From NCBI GenBank assembly GCA_009760855.2, contig WPIO01000099.1:317501-381500 (forward strand): 64,000 nucleotides of DNA, in the 5' to 3' direction. The notes under the pieces are model-generated. The model did no database searches, was not told the origin of the DNA, and was given only the letters and a program-made list of their open reading frames with translations. Of the stretch, positions 55,803-64,000 are shown one piece after another. A program made the translations under genes and the position numbers. Numbering within the stretch: position 1 is the stretch's first letter; each line of letters begins with the position of its first letter. This DNA comes from Cristatella mucedo (lineage: Eukaryota; Bryozoa; Phylactolaemata; Cristatellidae).

Positions 55803-58550
55803 TAATAATAATAATATAAATTCACTTGATAAAGCGCCCTCAGAGATATTAATCTCTCTCTAGGCGCTTTACATTTGCTGTAAAGTGAAATGCAATAGAA
55901 TAGTAGGTAAAATCATGCTTGAAAAACAAACAAAATGAATAATATGGTTAGGGGTGACTTGCACAGGGTCAGCATGCAAATGTGGTTGGTGGCAGCATGC
56001 ACAGTGTCTGCACGCATAAGCACATCAAGGACGAATCACAGGGACCCACTAAATGCTGTCCTAAATTGGTGTGTTTTTAGGTTCCTTTTAAATGTGGTCA
56101 GGTCAGGGGATGTTCTAACGCAGGTCGGGAGGGAGTTCCAGGCTTTGGGAGCATACGAACTAAATGCACGGTCTCCAAAGGATTTAAGGTTTGTATGAGG
56201 TATTTCTAGACTGTTGGATTCCGAAAAGCAGGTGGTACGATGCTTGTCCTGATGGGGTAGTGTATCTGACAGATGGGCTGGAGCCATAGAATGAAGGGAC
56301 CTAAAAGTAAGCGACAAAACCTTGATGTCAATCCGTTGCTTGACTGGTAGCCTGTGCAGGTCGGCAAGAAGTGGAGTAATGTGGCATCTGCGAAGCTCAC
56401 GGCAGACAAGTGCAGCTGCCGAGTTTTGCACCAGCTGCAATCGCCGGATCGCACATGCTGGTAGGCCAGTAAGCAGTGAGTTGCAGAAGTCGATACGAGA
56501 TGTCACGAATGCATGGACCAACTTGGACGTGGTATCCTTATCTAAACAAGCCCGAATTTTAGCAATGATATGAAGCTGAAAATAGGTGGATTTGACCGTG
56601 GAGCTGATATGGTCGTCTAACAAGAGGTCGCTTTGGAATATGACACCTAGATTTCGAGCTGATTCAACTGGAGATATGCTGGCAGAACCAATTTTGAGAG
56701 TCAGCCTTTCCAATCTCTGAATCACACTGGGTTTGCCTATAACTAGTAAGTTACTTTTATCATCGTTAAGTTTTAGAAAATTGGCTGCCATCCATGTGCG
56801 GATGTCATCAATGCATGCAGCCAGTGAGTTTAGAGAATTTGAGGTGCTCGAAGGCTGGGAGGGATCAAAGCAAAGGTACAACTGAGTGTCATCCGCATAG
56901 AAGTGAAAGCCTAGATTGTGCTTGGCAATCCCATCAGCAAGAAGCAGAGTATAAAACGTGAAAAGAACCGGACCTAGCACTGAGCCCTGAGGTACTCCAT
57001 ATTTCAGAGGTACTTCAGATGATCTTTGTCCATTCACGTCAATACTATGGAGTCTCCCACTGAGATAGGACCTGAACCACTGCAGAGCAGTGCCAGTGAT
57101 GCCCAGGCGAGATGAGAGGCGCTCTAGAAGAACTTTGTGATCGATGGTATCAAAAGCTGCCGAAATATCGAGCAAAACAAGCAGAGACACTCTACCCATG
57201 TCTGCATTCCTAAGTAGGTCGTTGTATACCCTAAGCAATGCTGACTCTGTGGAGTGATTAGCTCTAAAGCCAGACTGGTACTTACTAGCAAGGTGTGAGG
57301 TTTCGATATACGAGTTCAGCCGGTCTGCCACGACCCGTTCGAGTGTCTTTGATAGGAATGGTAGAAAGGAAACTGGGCGGTAGTTGCTCAAGTTCTCTTG
57401 GTCAAGTGTAGCTTTCTTGAGAAGTGGCCTGACTACAGTTTTTTGAAAGGTACTGGGACATGACCTGAGGCTAATTACATATTAATGATGTTAGTTATGC
57501 ATGGCAGTAGTAGATCAATGCAACGTAGGAGCAGTACAGTGGGAATAGGGTCCAGAGGACTTGTTGTCTTCTTTGATTGAGATATGAACTTTAGGACTAG
57601 ATCACTAGTGACCTGCTTAAATGCAGACATTGAGGTGCAGCCAGGAACCGAGGAACAACATTCTAGTGGGGAGGTTGTCATCGCAGGGATGGATTCCCTG
57701 ATCTTGTCTATCTTCTGCACAAAGAATCGAGTGAAGCGATCGGCTAGATCGTCATTAGGATCATCAGGTAAGGAGCTAATCTGGGAACGGTTGAGGAGAT
57801 GGTTTATTGTCGACATCAGCATTTTTGGATTGTGCATCTGCGATTCAACAAAGTTTTTATAAAAGCTAGACTTGGCCTATGCTAGGATCGATTGGTACGA
57901 CCTACAGTAGTCTTCATATGCCTGTCGATAGACAGTTAGTCCGGATCTTTTGTATGCTTTTTCAAGCTTTCGTTTAGTAGACTTGGCTAGTTTAATGTCT
58001 GCGGTAAACCATAGGCCGTCTGGGCGGGGGCGCACAGTGCGCTTTGTCAGAGGGGCAAACTCGTCTAGCGTGTCAGCTAGTGTCGTGTTGTAGCAATCTA
58101 CCAATGACGACAGATCAGAGGGAGGATTGAGCCGCAGAGGTGAAGCAGATATTCTCGCACGGACAGCATCGATGTCAAGGGCCACAAGCCAGCGGCATGA
58201 TGCGTTTCCGCAATGTCTGAGGCGTGTGATTGTTCCCACTAATGCAGAAAGAGGGCTGGGTGCGAGCACTGGCTCCCACTGACGGGGAGGGTGATGGCCT
58301 ATTTCCATCCCTGTCCGGAGAGTGAGTAAAGAGTCCCATTGGCGCGTTTGCGAGTCAGAGAATGGACGGATGACTCGCAGTGAATCGTTGTGCTTACTGC
58401 ACAGCGTTACTATATGCATCGAAGGACTATCGAACGAGCTGATGATCTGGACCGTAAGAGGCGTTGCTCTCTGTGCTGGCGGGTTGGGGCTAGCTAAAAC
58501 CACGGTGAAACAGCGGGGCAAGGTAAACCAGCCGGATTATTGCTGACGGT
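55803..58550 (-). mobile_element. LINE-A, longest copy (about 2.75 kb)
   Basis: (TAA)n tail, hairpin, 3' UTR, full RT, linker and a remnant of the endonuclease. The 5' boundary is uncertain (58520-58550). Confidence 0.9.
56036..58521 (-). pseudogene. LINE-A ORF2 remnant: deleted endonuclease, linker, RT, C-terminal domain
   Basis: Read leftwards. An endonuclease piece (LTVQIISSFDSPSMHIVTL, SKHNDSLRVI, about 58460-58370) is followed by unrelated-looking residues, then the linker (NPPSDLSSLVDCYNTTLADT, PWFTADI-like GLWFTADIKLAKS). The RT reading from 57391 has NYRPVS, LLVLLDISAAFDTIDH (Asp 75 and Asp 81 counted from 57391), YGVPQGSVLGPVLF and FHFYADDTQLY (YADD 165-168), then DFCNSLLTG and LWNSLP-like KAWNSLPTCVR. 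The frame stays open for 451 codons. Defects: TAG at 57874-57876, TAA at 57475-57477 (TCA in the sister copy), a 1-base deletion near 57440 and loss of most of the endonuclease. It is dead, but the RT part is nearly intact. Confidence 0.88.
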
Positions 58551-59115
58551 CATTATTCGTAAGGTCATGCGAATTTGCAATAGTCTATTGCCGAGGCAAT
58601 GTAAAACCCGGCGCCAAGAGACAGACAGTCAGCTGTGATTCCAAACTCGGCGTTCGTGCATTCGCGCTTATTTGAGCTCTCCAGCTCGGAGAACAGCTGT
58701 GGCTGTCATGGCCGCCGTTGAACGCCTATAACCGTTCGATGTTGTGAAATTGATTAGTCTATATTATAGACACGCAGTAGAAAGGTCAAGGTACGAGCGC
58801 TCGCTCTTCCTTGATGCCGTGTTCCTGCCACCTGTGGGCAGTAGTGCAGCGCCTATAAGTAACTAGCCGCGCTTTAAGGTTCCAGGCGTCACCAATATTC
58901 GTCGCAAGTCGGCCGAGCACTGTTAAAAGCGTTGCGTTTGCTACCTAGTTCTGACCGGACGTGGAAGCCGCACAACAAATTTGTATCAGCCGCCGTGTGA
59001 TCAGGTTTCCGATTCGGTAGTTACTATGGCGGCAGCGCTGCCCTGCTGACAGTAGCAGCCTCTCGTAGATGAGCACTCAATCGCACCCCGAATGAGCTCG
59101 TACAGGAAGCAGCAC
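58551..59115. other. No recognisable gene; shared motif copy 3 at 58947-58985
   Basis: AGTTCTGACCGGACGTGGAA and GCCGCACAACAAATTTG match the motif at 42476-42510. Otherwise mixed sequence. Confidence 0.4.
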
Positions 59116-59117
59116 TA

Positions 59118-59118
<1 letters not shown>

Positions 59119-59152
<34 letters not shown>
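59119..59152. repeat. (CA)n microsatellite
   Basis: Seventeen CA units, followed by TATTATTATTG. Confidence 0.95.
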
Positions 59153-59154
<2 letters not shown>

Positions 59155-59315
59155 TTATTATTGTTATTATAATGCATACCCTCGGTCCGACTAGAGATTT
59201 GCATACAGATTCAGACAGCTTAAGTTGGGAGTATGTTAGAAAAAAATGTTCACATCTGATCCACTGATGGTAATATGACAAAGAAACGATAAATTTCAGC
59301 AAACGAATATACAAA

Positions 59316-59380
59316 CACACACACACACAAACACACAAACAGACACATACGCATATACGCATATATATATATATATATCA
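59316..59380. repeat. (CA)n/(TA)n tract
   Basis: CA units with AAACACA interruptions grading into (ATAC)n and (AT)n, ending at the tail of a SINE1. Confidence 0.88.
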
Positions 59381-59514
59381 TTTATTTGCATAGTGTTCAG
59401 AGAGAAACTAATCTTCATTTAAGCGCTTCGTATACGCCACGTGGCTCTAACCCACGACCTCGGCCAGACCTTGTTCGGAGCGAGCACCTTAACGACTGGG
59501 TCAAACCAGCTCGG
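59378..59514 (-). mobile_element. SINE1 copy
   Basis: Tail TCATTTATTTGCATAGTG, AAGCGCTTCGTATACGCCAC, GGCTCTAACCCACGACC (B-box complement), AACGACTGGGTCAAACCAGC. Confidence 0.87.
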
Positions 59515-59583
59515 CAACACTGACCTTGGTCGTTCAAGGTGAGAACTTTAACTTCGCGTTCTCCAAAAAGTCGCCAAAGAGTC

Positions 59584-60180
59584 CAATTTTAGGTTCCTTT
59601 ATTCTTTGGCTCCACCCTATCTCTCAGATCTACTTCCCCACCAGACCAAGCATCGTACCGCCAGCTTTTCGGAATCTAAGAGTTTACCAATACACCGTAC
59701 AAACATCAAATCCTTTGGAGACTGAGCATTTAGTTCGCATGCTCCCAAAGCCTGTAACTCACTGCCGACTTGTAATAATAATAATAATAATGCACTTGAT
59801 AAAGCGCCCTCAGAGAACTCAATCTCTCTCTAGGCGCTTTACATTTGCTGCAAAGGGAAATGCAATTGAATGTTTGTGTCACGACATTCCCTGACTTGAC
59901 CGCATTTAAAAAGAACTTAAAAACGCACCTATTTAGGACAGCTTTAGTGGATCCATGTGATTCGTCCTTAATGTGCTTATCCATGCTGACACTGCGCATG
60001 CTGCCACTAACCACACTTGCATGCTGACCCTGTGCAAGTAGTCCCTAACCACGTCATACATGTTGTTTATCACGCATGATACCACTCACCATTTGATCGC
60101 GTTTCCTTTGCAGAAAATGTATAGCGCCTAGAAGAGATTGAGTTCCATGAGGGTGCTTTATCAAGTGTATTATTATTATT
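59584..60180 (+). mobile_element. LINE-A C-terminus to tail, with nested antisense LINE-A tail
   Basis: TTTTAGGTTCCTTTATTCTT, TTAGTTCGCATGCTCCC, then the nested piece, then TTCCCTGACTTGACCGC, the 3' UTR and tail GTGCTTTATCAAGTGTATTA with (TTA)n. Confidence 0.9.
59774..59873 (-). mobile_element. 100-base LINE-A tail nested in LINE-A
   Basis: (TAA)n, GCACTTGATAAAGCGCCCTC, hairpin, GCAAAGGGAAATGCAATTGA. Possible 4-bp duplication TTGT on both sides (59770-59773, 59874-59877). Confidence 0.87.
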
Positions 60181-60671
60181 TTGAAGAGCCCGAATTGGTG
60201 CTTCTCCCGGGCGCTGCTCCAAAGCCTCTTTAAACGACACGGAATAGGCCAGCGGTTTCAGCGTTTGGAAAGCCTTAAGCTGAGCTCTTGAGGCTTCCGG
60301 GCTCAATGACCTGTACTAGCTCGATCTCGAAAAAAGTGCAGGCTCCCTCTGGATAGATACACCAAAGCGGCCAGTAACCGAAATACGGCGAATGGCCCGT
60401 TTTCATGTCTAAATCGTTCACCATTTAAATGGAGCCTGAAACCTCGCGCCTATGGAAGCTGCGCTCGTATGCGGCCGCATTGTAGCAGATAAATCCGCGC
60501 TCAGCATCCTTCGTCATTTGTTTCAACGAAAAGGAGGCTGGCGCCTAGTGCCGTTACTTCCGCCCGTCTTGGCCCAGAAGTCGAGCCGAGCTGTACCGCA
60601 TCCACGTCTGTCCGCCGAGAGCGGAGCGCCCTAGGCGTAAGCGACGCAGGATCCGAGGCAAACGCGCGGAA
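60181..60671. other. No recognisable gene
   Basis: Mixed, moderately GC-rich sequence; no frame or repeat I can assign. Confidence 0.3.
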
Positions 60672-60822
60672 TATAATATAAAATTGACTGGTATAGCGCC
60701 CCTAGGGAACTTGAATCTCTATTCAGGCACTTCGCATATGCCCCGGGCTCGAGCCTATGACCTCGACCAGACCTGGGGCCGGGGCGATTACCTTAACCGC
60801 TGGACCAAACCAGCTCGGAAGT
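60672..60822 (-). mobile_element. SINE1 copy, full length
   Basis: TTGACTGGTATAGCGCCCCT, GAATCTCTATTCAGGCAC, GGGCTCGAGCCTATGACC, ACCGCTGGACCAAACCAGCT. Confidence 0.9.
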
Positions 60823-60829
60823 CAGCGGA

Positions 60830-62030
60830 ACGCCGACGCGCAGCTCAAGCCTCCGGTCCGCGGGCAAGGGGGTGGGAAAATGGCGGCGGCGGAGGAAGCA
60901 AAGGTTATTGGGTTTCGCCTCGAGGGCTTGCCATCCGATCGGCGATCGTCGCGCCCTAACGACTCGCGTGTCTGCTGGGGGGCAGGAATACCGGAGGAGA
61001 CTCGACTCGGAAAGCCTGCGGAGAGCGGAACGCTCTCAGAGTGCCCGCTGCCGAGCGCTTCCGCTGTGGGACGATGGCGCCCTTTTTGCGGAAATCGCTG
61101 CGACTCGCCGCGTTTCTCTCACGTCACGGTGACAGAGGGATGGAGGCGGCGAGAGGCTGGCGCGCGCGATGGAGGCGAGGACGCGTGCAAGCCGTCTTCG
61201 ATCGCTGCGGCGGCAGCACGCCGCAGCGATGTTTCCACACGTTGCCGGAAGGCGGCACCGCCGCGAACCTATTTACCTTCCGACACATGGCGAGGTGTCG
61301 CGGGCGGCTCAGGCGCTCTGCGGTAATGGCGTTCTGTGTACCCTAACCGAGAGCGCCGCAAACATTCAACAGCGTAATTCATCGATTGCGCCTCTTCATA
61401 ATAGTCGGCTTTGATGGCGCGCACGGAGCGCTATTTGCTCGCCGAGCGCAATCGTCGCCGCTCCGGTGCGCTCGACTCGTCGCAGGCAGGCGCGGCTGCT
61501 ATGCCAACGCCAGCGGGTAGAGAGGGCTCCTTGATAAGGTCAAGGCCGATCGACCCGCCGAGCATCCCGATTGGGTGCGGCGGCGCGGGGCGGGCGCCGC
61601 CTGACTGAGGCAGGACCGGTGGCTCCGCGCGTCGCCTCAGCAGCCGACCGTACGTCCGTCGTCTTAGCGTCCTCTCGTCCCTCCGCGACACTGCGGCGGC
61701 GACATGGTGTGGCGGAGCGACGGGCCCGACTACGGGCCTCGCGGCCAGGGCGCCTCACGACGACCGATGACGAGGTCTTACTATGCGGCGGCGCCGCCGG
61801 CAGACGACTGGGCACCGCCTCCGCGAGGTAACGACGCTCGCCGGAGCGCCGGCGTTCGCAGCGCGAGACGAAGTAGGCCAGGCAGCCAGGGCGCAGGTCA
61901 ATGGGGAGTTTCTCGAGGCGACGCGGACGCAGCGATCGCACTCACTTTGCCAGAGCTCGCCGCGCAGCTCGTTGCTAGCGCGAGCCGCTTATTTTTTGCT
62001 CTCTGCTAGTAACCATAATAAGTAATACCG
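60830..62030. promoter_or_regulatory. CpG-rich block, likely CpG island
   Basis: About 1.2 kb of GC-rich, CpG-retaining DNA free of LINEs. It holds two plausible start contexts on the plus strand: ACGATGG at 61074 (MAPFLRKSLRLAAFLSR, mitochondrial-presequence-like) and GACATGG at 61704. The first has only a weak donor (CACG|GTGACA). Confidence 0.5.
61704..61827 (+). CDS. Candidate first coding exon
   Basis: ATG with G at -3 and +4 opens MVWRSDGPDYGPRGQGASRR, then MTRSYYAAAPPADDWAPPPR, and meets GCGAG|GTAACG, an acceptable donor, after 41 codons plus 1 base. The composition is rich in Tyr, Asp, Pro and Arg and is not just a GC artefact. I cannot assign a family and no second exon is visible before the window ends. 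Confidence 0.33.
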
Positions 62031-62046
62031 TCGCAACGGAGAGAAA

Positions 62047-62050
62047 AAGT

Positions 62051-62138
<88 letters not shown>
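62047..62138. repeat. (GA)n microsatellite
   Basis: About 90 bases of GA beside the CpG-rich block. 62139-62450 has no recognised gene. Confidence 0.96.
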
Positions 62139-62139
<1 letters not shown>

Positions 62140-62449
62140 CAAAGAGAACAGGAGCATGCGAGCGGCGGAGCAGACTTACATAATCAGCTGAGCGCGGACG
62201 CAGCGTCGTAGAAGCGAACCCCGTTGAAGTTTCGCAGAAGCTGCAGCGAATTGCAGTTAAGAAAGAAGCATCCTTAATCGGGTTCAAAAGAAAGGGAGAT
62301 GTAGATAAAGAGTAATGCTCCACATTTCAGCACCCTCAGAGAAAAAAGAGCCGCAAGAGGACATCTGTCGGCAGCAGACTTTAAGCGATCGGCTGTACAG
62401 CCGCCACTGAATGGCAATGTTCAGAGAGGAGACGCCGAGCGAACTCTAG

Positions 62450-62880
62450 TGCCTTCTACTTGCCTCGCGGCGCTGCTTTGATGGCTGCACAGAATCTCGG
62501 CAGCTCAGCTATCGCGCGGGTTTGTGCGATCAGACGCGCGGCCTCGCGCTGTGAATCGGGCAGGGCCGACGGCTGCTTCCGTAGAGCGCGAGGTGCGTCG
62601 GCGTGTACCACTCTCTGCTTTTCTTTTGCGGGGCGCTTCTCCTACAAGCGGTGCTGGGTGGGTTTCTGGCGTTGATCACGTGCCTTGGAGTGGCGGCCGG
62701 CGAGCGTTCGGGCCACCCTGCAGTTCAGCACAGTCCAGGCTTCGCCCGGGACGCTACTTTGCGGTGGGGCGCCGGCGAAATGTTGCCCGGCGAAGCGAAC
62801 GGTGGGAGAAAGCTAAGGTTAAAAGTTGTGCATTCGACGGGTACACGCGTTAAAATAGGCAGGATTATTGATCGTTGTGT
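62450..62880. other. CpG-rich stretch without an assignable gene
   Basis: Overlapping plus-strand frames of 70-110 codons in all three phases; none is recognisable. Confidence 0.3.
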
Positions 62881-62963
62881 TTAAAGTACTTCCGCAGGTA
62901 GGGGCTGCCTAGATGACGCGTCAACACATGCGTTTGCAGTATCGACTTCCATCTTAACGCCGT

Positions 62964-63003
62964 TAGGCTTGGCTCGGCTTGGCTCGGCTCGGCTTTGACT
63001 CGG
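62964..63003. repeat. Short GGCTTGGCTC tandem array
   Basis: Four imperfect copies of a 10-base unit (GGCTTGGCTC, GGCTTGGCTC, GGCTCGGCTT). Confidence 0.8.
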
Positions 63004-63093
63004 CGCCGATTTCTCTCTCATGGTTTGGTGCTACTACATCATCAAATCTTACGGGGTGGAATCAAATCGGTCGCCTGTCAAGCAGTGAAGCTA

Positions 63094-63652
<559 letters not shown>

Positions 63653-63835
63653 AGCTACTCACACTTTCAGCCTATTTATTGTATAAGCCGATCGATCCAA
63701 ACCCTGGGTTGTGTCACATAAACTCCAGACCAAATGACCAACGACTGCGATGCGATGCGATGCGCTCGATTTCTATCGAGGCATTCACTGTTAGGTAATA
63801 TCTGTTTATGGGATGTGTGTTCGCCGTTGCAACGA

Positions 63836-63975
63836 AGCCGAGCTGGTTTGATCCAGCGGTCAAGGTGATCGGCCCGACCGAGGTCTGGCTGAGGTCGTCG
63901 GCTCGAGCCCCGAGGTATATGTGAAGTGCCTGAATGGAGATAAAGTTCTCTTAGGGTGCTATTCAAATGAATTAT
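63836..63975 (+). mobile_element. SINE1, full length
   Basis: GAGCTGGTTTGATCCAGCGG, B-box region GGCTCGAGCCCC, GGAGATAAAGTTCTCTTAGG, GTGCTATTCAAATGAATTA. Confidence 0.92.
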
Positions 63976-64000
63976 GTTATATTTGTTTTTCACCCGTTCC

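Overview
This is animal (metazoan) nuclear DNA, probably from an invertebrate with a large, repeat-rich genome. It holds a spliced, conserved animal gene (WDR37) with long introns, L2/CR1-type LINEs, two tRNA-derived SINE families, long (GA)n/(CT)n microsatellites and CpG-rich blocks. There is no bacterial-style gene packing. I cannot name the species.

Layout. At 1-8.3 kb, minus strand, lies the 5' part of a WDR37 orthologue: four coding exons at 8304-8108, 4509-4439, 4242-4123 and 2507-2322. Splice phases agree at all three joins, and the WD40 exons continue off the left edge. From 8.3 to 37 kb I recognise no conserved gene. That stretch is a mosaic of LINE-A and LINE-B fragments, SINE1 and SINE2 copies, microsatellites and, at 19188-20144, a 957-bp foldback DNA element. 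At 37.2-38.8 kb is a strong CpG-rich block with a (CCG)n tract and candidate first exons on both strands (38122-38186 plus; 39114-38914 minus). From 39.4 to 60.2 kb there are more and longer LINEs, including two with recognisable ORF2 (39378-41697 plus, about 55803-58550 minus), all broken by stops, frameshifts or nested insertions. Two further dispersed repeats occur twice each: R1 (50013-50433 and 63094-63652, solo-LTR-like) and R2 (44215-44645 and 54375-54828). The right end (60.8-62.9 kb) is again CpG-rich, with a candidate first exon at 61704-61827.

How the parts interact. SINE1 shares its 3' tail, a conserved stem-loop, with LINE-A, so LINE-A is its likely source of reverse transcriptase. 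SINEs and short LINE tails are nested inside older LINEs, which gives a relative age order. Several GA microsatellites have grown inside identifiable repeats (a LINE-A tail, R1). Perfect or near-perfect short palindromes recur, the best having 62-bp arms at 48166-48311, and suggest repeated fold-back copying.

Limits. All family assignments are by eye and from memory of protein families. Boundaries of old repeats are good to about 10-30 bases.
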